From contig NZ_JAEQBB010000002.1 in the NCBI RefSeq assembly GCF_018616375.1, forward strand, positions 310,001 to 374,000: DNA of 64,000 nt, written 5' to 3'. Position 1 is the first letter of the stretch. Each line of letters begins with the position of its first letter. The DNA is from Exiguobacterium sp. J17977. Lineage in GTDB: Bacteria > Bacillota > Bacilli > Exiguobacteriales > Exiguobacteriaceae. The position numbers and the translations under genes are program-made. The notes below the pieces were generated by a model. That model was not told the origin of the DNA. It ran no database searches and saw only the letters and a list, made by a program, of their open reading frames with translations. Of this stretch, positions 25,666 to 34,890 are shown piece after piece.

Positions 25666-27333
25666 TTAAATCTCCATGATGATCGGCAAGATCATCGGAC
25701 GACGTTTCGTCTGCTCGTACAAATAGACGCTGAGCCGTTCGCGGATATTTGATTTCAACTCGGTCCAATCACTTCCAGCTTGGAGACTCTTCTCAATCTG
25801 TTTCGTGACGATGCGGTTCGCTTCTGAAATCATCTCTTCCGATTCACGCATATAGACGAATCCGCGTGAGATGAGTTCAGGTCCTGAAATCAATTTCTTC
25901 TGTTTCCGGTTCAACGTGGCGACACAGAGAACGACACCGTCTTGTGACAAGAGGCGACGGTCACGCAGCACGATATTCCCGACATCCCCGACGCCGATTC
26001 CATCGATTAATACGTTTCCGGCCGGTACTTTGCGGCTCATCCGGGCTTTGCGGCCCGTGAACTCGACAACATCCCCTTTTTCGACGATGAAGATGTTGTT
26101 CGATTTCACACCGACTTGCTCGGCGAGTTTCGAGTGGGCCATCTGCATCCGGTACTCCCCGTGAATCGGGAGGAAGTACTTCGGTTTGACGAGGTTCAAC
26201 ATGAGCTTGAGCTCTTCGGCCGAACCGTGTCCCGAGACGTGTACTTTGCGTTGGTTATAGATGACATTGGCGCCTGAGCGGAAGAGCAGATCAATCGTCT
26301 TCGAGACCGACTTCTCGTTCCCCGGGATCGGTGTCGCCGCGATGACGACCGTATCGTTCAAGCGGATGTTCACTTGTTTATGGGCGTTGCGCGCCATGCG
26401 CGTCAAGGCCGCCATCGGCTCACCTTGCGAACCAGTCGTCAAGATGACGACTTTGTTGTCAGGCAAGCGATTCACTTGTGAAAGCTCGACGAGCGTCTTC
26501 GGCTTGAAGCGCAAGTAGTTCAGCTTCTGGGCCACTTCGACGATGTTGACCATGCTGCGGCCGACGACGGCCACTTTGCGGTCGTTCGCTTCGGCTGCCG
26601 CGAACACTTGTTGCAGACGGTGCACGTTCGAGGCGAAGGACGCGACGATGACGCGGCCTTCGGCTTGATAGATGACATCGTTCAGCTCGGCGCCGACGAG
26701 CGATTCCGAACCGGTTTGACCTGGACGTTCCGCGTTCGTCGAATCCGACAAGAGGCAAAGGACGCCCCGTTGACCGATTGCCGCCAACTTGTTGAAGTCT
26801 GACTGTTTCCCATCGACCGGTGTGTAGTCAAACTTGAAGTCGCCCGTGTGAACGATGGCGCCTTGTGACGTTTGGATACAGACCCCGACACAATCCGGGA
26901 TCGAGTGGTTGACGCGGAAGAAAGTGATGAAATGATCAGCGATAGTCAATTTCGTTTTGGCGTCAATCAATCGGAGGTCGACTTCTTTCAATAAGCCAGC
27001 CTCTTTCAATTTGAGCTCGATTAAGCCGAGCGTCAATTTCGTCCCGTATACGGGAACATGTTTCAAGTCACGGAGTACGTAGCTGAGTCCACCGATATGG
27101 TCTTCGTGACCGTGTGTGATGAAAATCGCGCGTACCCGATCTTTATTTTCTTTCAAATACGTAATGTCCGGGATGACGATATCAATCCCGAGCATCTCAT
27201 CGCCTGGGAACATAAGGCCGGCATCGATGACGAAGATGTCGTCGTCTAGTTCCACGACGTACATGTTCTTCCCGATTTCGCCTACGCCTCCAAGCGCAAA
27301 GACGCTAACGTTCTCTGTCTTCTTCTTTGACAC
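25666..27333 (-). CDS. rnjB: Ribonuclease J (RnjB/J2-type)
   Basis: Metallo-beta-lactamase/beta-CASP nuclease of 555 residues with endo- and 5'-exoribonuclease activity in mRNA decay and rRNA maturation. The N-terminus (KKKTENVSVFALGGVGEIGKN) and the position next to spoIIIE point to the J2/RnjB branch. The zinc motif HGHEDHIGG (His74, His76, Asp78, His79) is complete, although J2 proteins are often degenerate here. Later motifs include HTGDFKFD and the beta-CASP and C-terminal HVSGHGSAEEL segments. The GTG start has AGGAGG upstream. It has its own promoter and terminator. Confidence 0.92.
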   Translation of the reverse strand: MSKKKTENVSVFALGGVGEIGKNMYVVELDDDIFVIDAGLMFPGDEMLGIDIVIPDITYLKENKDRVRAIFITHGHEDHIGGLSYVLRDLKHVPVYGTKLTLGLIELKLKEAGLLKEVDLRLIDAKTKLTIADHFITFFRVNHSIPDCVGVCIQTSQGAIVHTGDFKFDYTPVDGKQSDFNKLAAIGQRGVLCLLSDSTNAERPGQTGSESLVGAELNDVIYQAEGRVIVASFASNVHRLQQVFAAAEANDRKVAVVGRSMVNIVEVAQKLNYLRFKPKTLVELSQVNRLPDNKVVILTTGSQGEPMAALTRMARNAHKQVNIRLNDTVVIAATPIPGNEKSVSKTIDLLFRSGANVIYNQRKVHVSGHGSAEELKLMLNLVKPKYFLPIHGEYRMQMAHSKLAEQVGVKSNNIFIVEKGDVVEFTGRKARMSRKVPAGNVLIDGIGVGDVGNIVLRDRRLLSQDGVVLCVATLNRKQKKLISGPELISRGFVYMRESEEMISEANRIVTKQIEKSLQAGSDWTELKSNIRERLSVYLYEQTKRRPMILPIIMEI

Positions 27334-27390
27334 TAACAAAAACCTCCTAGATGTTGCATATTCTGTTTCGTCCACTTATCGCTACTGAAT

Positions 27391-27419
27391 ATTGTATCGG
27401 AAAACTGCTGATATGCCAA
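27391..27419 (-). promoter_or_regulatory. Sigma-A promoter of rnjB
   Basis: Minus-strand TTGGCA (27414-27419) and TACAAT (27391-27396) are exactly 17 bases apart, about 60 bases upstream of the rnjB GTG. Confidence 0.78.
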
Positions 27420-27428
27420 CATTTCCGT

Positions 27429-28082
27429 TCAATCGACGAGAGGTTTCATCACATCGGCAAGCGGCATCGTCGCTTTGTCATCCGGGCGTTTCCCGGAAGC
27501 GAGCTGACGAATCGACAAACCGAAGTCCATTTGTAAGTGTGGGTAATCCGGAAAGCTTCTCCAGTCCCCTCCCCATTCGAAGCCGAGTGCCTTGCCGAGC
27601 TCCCCTAATTCTTGCCAATCCGGTTCATCCGACCGGTTATGGTCCGACTCTAAATCATAGTCGGCGCGATTGTTGTGAATGATGACGAAGTCGACGGCAA
27701 GCCCATAGTTATGGTAGCTCTCACCAGCTTTGGCGTTCGTCACGACTTGACCTGGTTTCGAGCGGCCTTGGGCATACAGGGCGTTCTGCTCATCGGCTGA
27801 ACGGTACCCCGACGTCAGGCGCACCTCGAGACCAAGACATGAATAGGCTAGCCGTACGAACGACTCACTCCGCTCCCGCACGTGCGGATGCAGCTTGGCG
27901 AACGCCTTCTCGCTACGCTCGACGATGACCGCTTCCGAGCGCGTATTGCGCTCACACATCCCCGCCTCGAACGTCGGTTCATCGACCCATGGCATCGGCC
28001 CCGGACGTGACAACGTGTACGCTAAAAAGATTCCGACTAAAAAAGCCGTCATCGCGAACGTCAAGACGCCGGTCCACTTCAT
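27429..28082 (-). CDS. M15-family peptidoglycan peptidase (VanY/CwlK-like), membrane-anchored
   Basis: Protein of 217 residues with an N-terminal signal anchor (about 8-26) and an extracytoplasmic M15 peptidase domain. Zinc and active-site motifs are visible: SGYRSADEQNALY, SYHNYGLAVDF with the HxxxxxxxD pattern, and the C-terminal EWGGDW plus DYPHLQMDF with its zinc His. Such enzymes cut D-Ala-D-Ala or L-Ala-D-Glu bonds of the stem peptide; the CwlK-like details favour an endopeptidase, but specificity is uncertain. The ATG overlaps the end of femX (ATGA), so it belongs to the murE-femX unit. Confidence 0.87.
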   Translation of the reverse strand: MKWTGVLTFAMTAFLVGIFLAYTLSRPGPMPWVDEPTFEAGMCERNTRSEAVIVERSEKAFAKLHPHVRERSESFVRLAYSCLGLEVRLTSGYRSADEQNALYAQGRSKPGQVVTNAKAGESYHNYGLAVDFVIIHNNRADYDLESDHNRSDEPDWQELGELGKALGFEWGGDWRSFPDYPHLQMDFGLSIRQLASGKRPDDKATMPLADVMKPLVD

Positions 28083-29332
28083 CGGCGCAACCGTTTACGG
28101 AGTCCTTTGACGAGCGGTAATCCTGTTTCAAGGGCGAAATAGAGCGGACGATTCAAGACGAGATCGAACTCACCGACCTTTTCAATCATATCGCTGCCCC
28201 AACCTGATTTGAACGCATACAGACCTGCATACTCGTCATCGGCGTTGGTGCTGCCCGATACGCCACCGAAATCATAGCGTTCGGCCCCGCTCGCCTTGGC
28301 CGCTTGCATCATCGTCCATTGCATGAGGTGGTTCGGCATGAAGTCACGGAACTCGTTCGAAGACGCGCCGTACAAGTAATATGAGCGTCGACCGGCCAAC
28401 GTCAGCAAACCGCCCGATAAGACGAGCCCATTCGGATACTTGTCATGCAACTCGTTCAGTTCAGGCAACGCGGCTTTAATCTTTTCAATCTGTTCGCCCG
28501 TCTGTTTTTGACGGTTCAACAGGCTCGTCCGTTTCTTCTCGACCGTCTCCGTCTCGAGGGAACGTTCAATCTTGCCGAGGTCACGTTCGGCTTTTTCGAG
28601 CGTGGCCATCTGTTGGTCGAGCGCGAGCTTCGGTTCAAGTTTCGTCAAGAACAGGCGCGCGTCCCCCGGCTGTAGGCAATCGTACAAATTCTCGAAATAG
28701 TCGAGGCCGCGGATGGCAAAGCCGTCCCGCTCGCCCGTCACTTTCATCAAGTCGGCGAACGTCTTGAGACCATCGCGACCGACTTCCGTGCAGACGATTC
28801 CTTTTCGTTCTGCCAAACGCACGTTATAGCGGAACTTATGGTGGAACTTGCCGAAAATCTCTTTCTCGCTCGGACGCAAGTCCGTCTCCATCGTGAATCG
28901 CGGCTGGGCGTAATCGAACCCGCCGCCGTATCCTTTATGGCTAAAACCGAGGCTAGCCATTTCCGTCAACAGGCCAGGCACTTCGTCTCGGTCGATATTT
29001 GGATCGATTTTCACGGTGATCGCTTTATTCGCTTTGGCGACCCGTTTCGCTTCTTCGGTCAACGCGGTCAACGAAGCCACGTCGTCGTAGTCGACGACGA
29101 AACCGCGTGGCGCGTAGCAAAGCGTGAACGGAAGTTTAGGGACGCGTTTGAACAACAGCAACGCGACCCCGCTCGTCACACCATCGGTCGCGACGGCGAT
29201 CCGCTCGGCAAACCAGCCGTTTTGTCGTTTGACATTGGCCCAACTTGAGAGTTGAAGCAAATCCCCACGGTCATGTGTTTTGACGAACTCGTCATGCTCT
29301 TTTTCTGTCAAGGTAATCGGTTGTACTGCCAT
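28079..29332 (-). CDS. femX: FemABX-family peptidoglycan interpeptide bridge aminoacyltransferase
   Basis: Protein of 417 residues in the FemABX family, which attaches amino acids from aminoacyl-tRNA to the Lys side chain of lipid II or its precursors. Two GNAT-like halves are separated by a helical coiled coil (about residues 240-305) that in the family binds tRNA. KFHHKFRYNVRLAERKGI and the C-terminal YDFGGVSGS are characteristic. It starts 3 bases after murE and overlaps the M15 peptidase gene. Exiguobacterium peptidoglycan is of Lys-Gly type, so addition of a glycine is the likely reaction, an inference from genus chemistry. Confidence 0.9.
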   Translation of the reverse strand: MAVQPITLTEKEHDEFVKTHDRGDLLQLSSWANVKRQNGWFAERIAVATDGVTSGVALLLFKRVPKLPFTLCYAPRGFVVDYDDVASLTALTEEAKRVAKANKAITVKIDPNIDRDEVPGLLTEMASLGFSHKGYGGGFDYAQPRFTMETDLRPSEKEIFGKFHHKFRYNVRLAERKGIVCTEVGRDGLKTFADLMKVTGERDGFAIRGLDYFENLYDCLQPGDARLFLTKLEPKLALDQQMATLEKAERDLGKIERSLETETVEKKRTSLLNRQKQTGEQIEKIKAALPELNELHDKYPNGLVLSGGLLTLAGRRSYYLYGASSNEFRDFMPNHLMQWTMMQAAKASGAERYDFGGVSGSTNADDEYAGLYAFKSGWGSDMIEKVGEFDLVLNRPLYFALETGLPLVKGLRKRLRR

Positions 29333-29335
29333 AAA

Positions 29336-30796
29336 TCATGATTCCTCCGTCTTCAAAATTGTCGCTCGGACGATCGCTTCTTCATCTAGCGGAATTTTCT
29401 CATTGCCAATGATTTGATATTTCTCATGTCCTTTGCCGGCCAGGACGACGATGTTATCGGACTCGGCCAATTTGGCCGCGTAGCGGACCGCTTCTTCGCG
29501 ATCCCCGATTTCCACGAAATTGTCGTGGGTCATGCCGGCTGCAATACCACTCGTGATTGAGTCGTAGGCTTCAAAGCGCGGGTCATCCGTCGTGATGACG
29601 ACCGTTCCCGCATATTTTGAGGCCATCTCCCCCATCGTCGGACGCTTCGTGACGTCCCGATTTCCGCCTGTCCCGATTAAGAACACAATCTTCTCTTTCG
29701 GTACACCGACGAGCGACTTCAAGCATTGCTCGATGCCGTCGGGCGTGTGGGCGTAATCCGCGTAGACGTTATAGCCTGGCACATCGAGACGTTGCATCCG
29801 ACCTTTGGCCGGATGGATCGCTTCGAGCGCCTGGACGATTTCAGGCAAACGATAACCTGCCGCGAGCAGGCAGCCTGTCGCGAGCAAGATGTTATACACG
29901 TTGAAGCGGCCGATGAATTGAACCGTCAACGGATGGCGTTCGCCTTGATAGTTGAGGCAAAAGCTCGTCTCTGACAGCGTCTGAACGATATCTGATGCCG
30001 TCACGTCTGCCATCGCGTCAATCGCATAAGTAATCACTCGCGCCCCCGTCATCGTCTCATACAGCTTGCTGTACGGGTCGTCCGCATTCAGTACGGCGAC
30101 TTTGTGACGTGACGCCATCTGTCCGAGCTGTGCGAACAGTAAGCCTTTCGCTCGCGCATAGTTCTCGAACGTGCCGTGGAAATCGAGATGGTCGTGCGTC
30201 AAGTTCGTGAATCCGACGATATCAAAGTCCGTCCCGATGACGCGGCCAAGTTCGAGTCCGTGCGATGACACTTCCATCATCACATCGGTCACGCCTTCTG
30301 CGTGCATCCGGGCGAGCAACTGTTGCAGCTCCGAGCTTTGCGGCGTCGTATTTTTACTCGGGACGACCGTATCGTTGATGCGGACCTCGACCGTGCCGAT
30401 CAAACCGGTGCTATGACCGAGCTCGGTAAGGACGTCGCGCAGAATCGTCGTTGTCGTCGTCTTGCCGTTCGTTCCCGTGATCCCGAACAGACGCATCTGT
30501 TCAGACGGATACTGATAGAACGCCGACGCTAAAAGACCGACCGATCGTGTGCTGTCGCGCACGATCAAGTTCGGTACGCTCAATTCGAGCGGACGCTCAC
30601 TGACGACGGCTACGGCCCCTTTGCTGACCGCCAATTCGGCATAGTCATGGCCGTCGACCGTATAGCCTTTGATGGCGACGAACAGCGTCCCAGGGACGAC
30701 TTCTCGCGAGTCGGTCGTCACATGGGTCACTGGGATGGCTTGTAAGTTTGGTTGATTAATCAATTGAATGTGGTTAGCTAAATCCGTTAAGTTCAA
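29336..30796 (-). CDS. murE: UDP-MurNAc-tripeptide synthetase MurE
   Basis: Mur ligase of 486 residues adding the third amino acid (Lys or DAP) to UDP-MurNAc-L-Ala-D-Glu. The ATP loop GTNGKTTT is near residue 108, the Mur-ligase EVSSHGL and HLDFHGT motifs follow, and the substrate-specificity site near the C-terminal domain is DDPR (residues 404-407). DAP-adding enzymes usually have DNPR, Lys-adding enzymes D(D/N)P(N/A), so the motif is mixed. The TTG start at 30796 has AAGGG 6 bases upstream and fits the family N-terminus; a GTG at 30814 is the alternative. It is the first gene of murE-femX-M15 peptidase. Confidence 0.93.
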   Translation of the reverse strand: MNLTDLANHIQLINQPNLQAIPVTHVTTDSREVVPGTLFVAIKGYTVDGHDYAELAVSKGAVAVVSERPLELSVPNLIVRDSTRSVGLLASAFYQYPSEQMRLFGITGTNGKTTTTTILRDVLTELGHSTGLIGTVEVRINDTVVPSKNTTPQSSELQQLLARMHAEGVTDVMMEVSSHGLELGRVIGTDFDIVGFTNLTHDHLDFHGTFENYARAKGLLFAQLGQMASRHKVAVLNADDPYSKLYETMTGARVITYAIDAMADVTASDIVQTLSETSFCLNYQGERHPLTVQFIGRFNVYNILLATGCLLAAGYRLPEIVQALEAIHPAKGRMQRLDVPGYNVYADYAHTPDGIEQCLKSLVGVPKEKIVFLIGTGGNRDVTKRPTMGEMASKYAGTVVITTDDPRFEAYDSITSGIAAGMTHDNFVEIGDREEAVRYAAKLAESDNIVVLAGKGHEKYQIIGNEKIPLDEEAIVRATILKTEES

Positions 30797-30850
30797 GTCT
30801 TTCCCTTCTTTCACCTGTTCCTGTCCAAAGTAAAGAATACCTCTTAATCA

Positions 30851-30879
30851 GTGTAGAGAACTTACAATTCGGTTTCAAG
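30851..30879 (-). promoter_or_regulatory. Sigma-A promoter of murE-femX-peptidase
   Basis: Minus-strand TTGAAA (30874-30879) and TACACT (30851-30856) are exactly 17 bases apart. The -35 abuts the stop codon of the M16 peptidase gene. Confidence 0.78.
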
Positions 30880-32097
30880 TCAGTCTTCGGACGGAAGGAC
30901 ATAAGATTTGGCAGGGGCGTGGCTGAGCACCTCTCTAATTAAGGCGTTGACACCATGCACATCGATGCGATCGATTTTATCGAGCACCTCGTTCAAGTCC
31001 TCGACGTCGTCGAGCAGGACGAGGTTGCGACCGTTTCGGTTCATGCGGGCACTCGTGCTCTCATTCCCGAGGACGAGTGAGCCTTTCAATTGGCGTTTAC
31101 CTTTCTCGACTTCCTCGTCGGACAATCCGTCCGCAATCAACGTCTCGAATTCGCGCGTCATGATCGTTTCGACTTGGGCGAGCGTATCCGGGGATGTCCC
31201 GATATAGATCGTGAACGTCCCGTGGTCGTCGAACGTCGTGTAGTACGAGTAAATCGAGTACGCCAGCCCTTCTTCTTCTCGAATCGACTGGAACAGACGC
31301 GATGACATCGTCGCCCCGATGGCATTGTTCATCAAGGCCAAATGCGGCAGACGGTCATCTTTGGCGGCAATCGCCTCAAAGTTCCAACAGAGGTGCGCTT
31401 GCTCCGTCTCTTTCTGTTTTTTCATCACGTCACTGTATAATATCGGTGTCGTCGATTCTTTCGGTGATTCCCCTGATGGGAGGTCGGCAAACCTTGTCTT
31501 GACCGCCTCAATCAATTCTTCGGTCACGTGTCCGGCAATCGATACGACGACACGATTGCCCGTGTACGTCGAAGCGACGTAACGGAGCAGTTGGTCCCGC
31601 GAGAGGCCGAGGACGCTCGCTTCCGTCCCGAGAATGGGTTCAGCAAGGATGTCGTCCTTATAGACGGCTTGCGCGAGCAGCTCGTGGACGAGGTCTTCCG
31701 GTGTGTCTTCGTACATTTTAATTTCTTCTAAGACGACCCGCTTCTCTTTCTCGAGCTCCGTCTCATCAAACAACGAATCGAACAGCATGTCGGCGAGTGC
31801 ATCGAATGCGATGACCGCATGCTCGTCAAGCGTCTTCACGTAATAGCACGTGTGATCTTTCGACGTGAACGCGTTGACGCTGCCCCCGAGCTCATCGAAG
31901 AACGAGGCGATTTCTTTCGCCGTTCGCGTCTTTGTTCCTTTAAACAACATATGTTCAATCAAGTGGCTGATCCCGATTTCGGTCATGTCTTCGGTCCGGG
32001 TCCCGGCTTTGATAAAGACACCGGTCGACGTGCTGCGGACATCCGCCATCGGTTCAATCACGATGCGGACGCCGTTGTCTAATGTGATCCATTCCAT
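30880..32097 (-). CDS. mlpA: M16-family zinc peptidase (MlpA/YmxG type)
   Basis: Zinc protease of 405 residues of the insulinase/mitochondrial processing peptidase family. The inverted zinc motif HLIEH is near residue 49, with the third ligand region (EEIKMYEDTPEDL) about 75 residues on. An inactive second M16 half follows (SRLFQSIREEEGLAYSIYSYY). No signal peptide is seen. The start at 32097 has AGGAGTG upstream. It follows pnp, as mlpA does in B. subtilis, except that ylxY does not intervene. The substrate is not known. Confidence 0.9.
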   Translation of the reverse strand: MEWITLDNGVRIVIEPMADVRSTSTGVFIKAGTRTEDMTEIGISHLIEHMLFKGTKTRTAKEIASFFDELGGSVNAFTSKDHTCYYVKTLDEHAVIAFDALADMLFDSLFDETELEKEKRVVLEEIKMYEDTPEDLVHELLAQAVYKDDILAEPILGTEASVLGLSRDQLLRYVASTYTGNRVVVSIAGHVTEELIEAVKTRFADLPSGESPKESTTPILYSDVMKKQKETEQAHLCWNFEAIAAKDDRLPHLALMNNAIGATMSSRLFQSIREEEGLAYSIYSYYTTFDDHGTFTIYIGTSPDTLAQVETIMTREFETLIADGLSDEEVEKGKRQLKGSLVLGNESTSARMNRNGRNLVLLDDVEDLNEVLDKIDRIDVHGVNALIREVLSHAPAKSYVLPSED

Positions 32098-32111
32098 GTT
32101 ATCACTCCTAT

Positions 32112-32141
32112 GAAAAAGGCCATCGCACCAGACGATGGCCA
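32112..32141 (-). terminator. Intrinsic terminator of pnp
   Basis: A perfect 8-bp GC-rich stem (32118-32125 with 32133-32140, 7-base loop) is followed on the minus strand by TTTTT, immediately before the mlpA ribosome binding site. Confidence 0.85.
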
Positions 32142-32147
32142 TCATGA

Positions 32148-34364
32148 TTAGTTTGTCGAGCGTGGCGGACGACGATCTCCGTCACGACGCGGCGGACGGC
32201 TGTCACGTGGTGGACGGCTCTCGCGCTGCGCTTTACGTTTCGCTTCGTATGCTTCGCGTTCTTCCGGTGACAATCCTTCAAGGATGAGCACTTTATGCGA
32301 GGCATTGACTCGGCCTTTGTCGTCAATCTCCGTCACACGGACTTTGATTGTATCGCCAAGTTTCACGACGTCTTCTACGTTCGCGACACGGTCTAAGCTG
32401 AACTCAGAGACGTGGACGAGCGCGTCTTTCCCTTTGAACAATTCGACGAACGCGCCGAATTTCTCGATGCGGCGGACTGTCGCATCAAATTCTTCGCCGA
32501 CGACGACTTCACGCACGATGTCGCCGATAAGGGCCATCGCCATATCGATGCCATCTTGGTCGGTCGACGCGATGAAGACCGTTCCGTCTTGCTCGATATC
32601 GATTTTGACGCCCGTTTGGTCGATGATGCTGTTAATCATCTTCCCGCCCGGCCCAATCACATCGCGGATCTTATCCGGATTGATCGTCATCGTCACGATT
32701 TTCGGTGCATACTTAGACAACTGCGGACGCGGTGCGTCGAGCGTCTCAAGCATATGGTTCAAGATGTGGAGACGACCTGAACGAGCTTGTTCGAGTGCCT
32801 CTTCCAAAATCTCACGCGTGATTCCGGCGATTTTGATATCCATTTGGAGCGCCGTGATCCCGTCTTTCGTTCCAGCGACTTTGAAGTCCATGTCACCGAG
32901 GTGATCTTCGAGACCTTGGATGTCCGTGAGGACCGTGTAATGTTCGCCTTCCATGATGAGACCCATCGCAATCCCGGCAACTGGTGCCTTGATTGGAACG
33001 CCAGCATCCATGAGCGCGAGCGTCGAGCCACAGATTGATGCCTGTGAACTTGAACCGTTCGACTCGAGCACTTCCGAGACGAGACGAATCGTGTACGGGA
33101 AGTCGGCTTCTTTCGGGATAACCGGGAGCAACGCACGTTCTCCGAGGGCACCGTGTCCGATTTCACGACGACCTGGCGCACGCACCGGACGAGCTTCTCC
33201 GACCGAGAACGGCGGGAAGTTGTAATGGTGCATGAAGCGCTTGTTCTCTTCGAGACCGATGCCGTCGATGATTTGCGCATCTCCGATGACGCCGAGTGTC
33301 GCGACCGACATGACTTGTGTTTGTCCACGCGTGAACAAGCCAACGCCGTGGGCGCGTGGCAATAAGCCCGTCTCCGACGCAAGTGGACGGATGACTTCCG
33401 GGCGACGACCGTCTGGACGAACTTTTTCGACCGTGATGAGGCGGCGGACTTCATCTTTGACGAACTTGTTCAAGATGCCAGATACTTCTTTCAACTTGGC
33501 CGGCTCGTCAGCGAGACGCGCTTCGTAGATGGCGACGTACTTGGCAATCACTTCGTTGATGGCTGCGTCACGCGCATGTTTCTCTTCGACTTGAACCGCG
33601 GCAACGATTTCTGGACGAGCTGCTTCGAGCTCAGCAGTCAAAGCGTCATCAAACTTCGATACCGTGTATTCGAACTTCGGTTTCCCGACAGCTTCGACGA
33701 TTTCGGTTTGGAAAGCGACCAATTTCTTGATCTCTTCGTGACCGAACAAGATTGACTCGAGCATGACGTCTTCCGGTACTTCGTTAGCACCTGCTTCAAC
33801 CATGTTGATTGCAGTTGCCGTTCCGGCGACTTGGAGTTCGAGATCTGTCTGTTCGAGCTGAGCCGTCGTCGGGTTGACGACGAACTCACCGTTGACGCGT
33901 CCGACTGTCGCTCCGGCGATTGGGCCATCGAACGGGATGTCTGAAATCGAGAGTGCGATTGACGTTCCGAGCATACCGGCCATCTCAGCTGGGCAGTCCG
34001 GGTCGTTCGACATGACGTAAATCATCACTTGAATATCGTGGCGGAAGCCGTCCGGGAAAAGCGGACGGATCGGACGGTCGATGAGGCGCGATGTCAAAAT
34101 CGCGTTTTCCCCAGGACGACCTTCCCGACGGAGGAAACCTCCTGGAATTTTACCGACCGAGTATAATTTTTCTTCATAGTTGACCGTGAGCGGGAAGAAA
34201 TCTAAATCCTTCGGCGCTTTCGATGCTGTGACCGTGGCGAGCACGACCGTGTCCCCATAACGGACGAGTGCCGAGCCGTTTGCTTGTTTCGCAAGCTGCC
34301 CGACTTCTACAGAGAGCGGACGTCCGCCCCATTCTGTAGAAAATACTTGTTTCGTACCTAACAT
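32148..34364 (-). CDS. pnp: Polynucleotide phosphorylase (PNPase)
   Basis: Phosphorolytic 3'-5' exoribonuclease of 738 residues, a core part of the RNA degradation machinery. It contains two RNase PH domains joined by a helical domain, then a KH domain ([22 protein letters not shown], near 560) and an S1 domain ([23 protein letters not shown], near 630). The C-terminal 35 residues are Arg- and Pro-rich and may bind RNA. The ATG at 34364 is 7 bases after GAGGAG; an ATG two codons upstream is too close to that site. The gene pair rpsO-pnp is widely conserved. Confidence 0.96.
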   Translation of the reverse strand: MLGTKQVFSTEWGGRPLSVEVGQLAKQANGSALVRYGDTVVLATVTASKAPKDLDFFPLTVNYEEKLYSVGKIPGGFLRREGRPGENAILTSRLIDRPIRPLFPDGFRHDIQVMIYVMSNDPDCPAEMAGMLGTSIALSISDIPFDGPIAGATVGRVNGEFVVNPTTAQLEQTDLELQVAGTATAINMVEAGANEVPEDVMLESILFGHEEIKKLVAFQTEIVEAVGKPKFEYTVSKFDDALTAELEAARPEIVAAVQVEEKHARDAAINEVIAKYVAIYEARLADEPAKLKEVSGILNKFVKDEVRRLITVEKVRPDGRRPEVIRPLASETGLLPRAHGVGLFTRGQTQVMSVATLGVIGDAQIIDGIGLEENKRFMHHYNFPPFSVGEARPVRAPGRREIGHGALGERALLPVIPKEADFPYTIRLVSEVLESNGSSSQASICGSTLALMDAGVPIKAPVAGIAMGLIMEGEHYTVLTDIQGLEDHLGDMDFKVAGTKDGITALQMDIKIAGITREILEEALEQARSGRLHILNHMLETLDAPRPQLSKYAPKIVTMTINPDKIRDVIGPGGKMINSIIDQTGVKIDIEQDGTVFIASTDQDGIDMAMALIGDIVREVVVGEEFDATVRRIEKFGAFVELFKGKDALVHVSEFSLDRVANVEDVVKLGDTIKVRVTEIDDKGRVNASHKVLILEGLSPEEREAYEAKRKAQRESRPPRDSRPPRRDGDRRPPRSTN

Positions 34365-34436
34365 GAACATTCTCCTCTCAAACCTTATCTAGTTTATTAT
34401 GTAACTCATTCCTATGAATGTCTAATGATTTTCCTT

Positions 34437-34492
34437 TTAAAAAAGAAGAAACGGACTAGGAACAAGTGTCCCAGCCCGTCACATGGTCCGTT
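34437..34492 (-). terminator. Intrinsic terminator of rpsO
   Basis: On the minus strand an outer stem (34450-34456 with 34486-34492) encloses an inner hairpin and is followed by TTCTTCTTTTTT. It lies a few bases after the rpsO stop codon. Confidence 0.75.
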
Positions 34493-34496
34493 CGGA

Positions 34497-34766
34497 TTAA
34501 CGACGGAGACCAAGGCGTTGAATCAATTCACGGTAACGTGTAACGTCCTTGTTACGAAGGTACGTAAGCAAGTTACGACGACGTCCAACCATTTTCAAAA
34601 GACCGCGACGTGAGTGGTGGTCTTTCTTGTGTGTACGAAGATGCTCGTTTAAAGTGTTGATTTGTTCAGTCAATACTGCAACTTGAACTTCCGGTGAACC
34701 AGTGTCACCTTGTTTTGTCGCGTATTCCGCGATGATTTCGTTCTTACGTTCTTTTGAGAGTGCCAT
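34497..34766 (-). CDS. rpsO: 30S ribosomal protein S15
   Basis: Primary 16S rRNA-binding protein of 89 residues, the standard length. It begins [27 protein letters not shown] and carries the conserved [22 protein letters not shown] helix-loop that contacts helix 20-22 of 16S rRNA. GGAGGTGGAGAGG precedes the ATG. It lies between ribF and pnp as in most Bacillota. The structured leader upstream probably mediates feedback by S15 itself. Confidence 0.98.
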   Translation of the reverse strand: MALSKERKNEIIAEYATKQGDTGSPEVQVAVLTEQINTLNEHLRTHKKDHHSRRGLLKMVGRRRNLLTYLRNKDVTRYRELIQRLGLRR

Positions 34767-34769
34767 TGC

Positions 34770-34860
34770 CTCTCCACCTCCATTTAATAGAAAATTGCCG
34801 CGTTGCCGAGCCGACGTTGGTGAATCGATCAGCCAAGCGAAGCGGTGTACTTTGCGTACC
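34770..34860 (-). ncRNA. Putative rpsO leader (S15 autoregulatory RNA)
   Basis: The roughly 100-base stretch before rpsO can fold, on the minus strand, into a CCGC/GCGG closing stem with two internal arms (TTGG/CCAA and a GCCGA/TCGGC-type arm), i.e. a three-way junction just upstream of the ribosome binding site. S15 leaders in Bacillota often have this shape. The call is based on hand folding and position. Confidence 0.45.
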
Positions 34861-34890
34861 AAAATAGGATACCGTACCACCCATCCAAAG

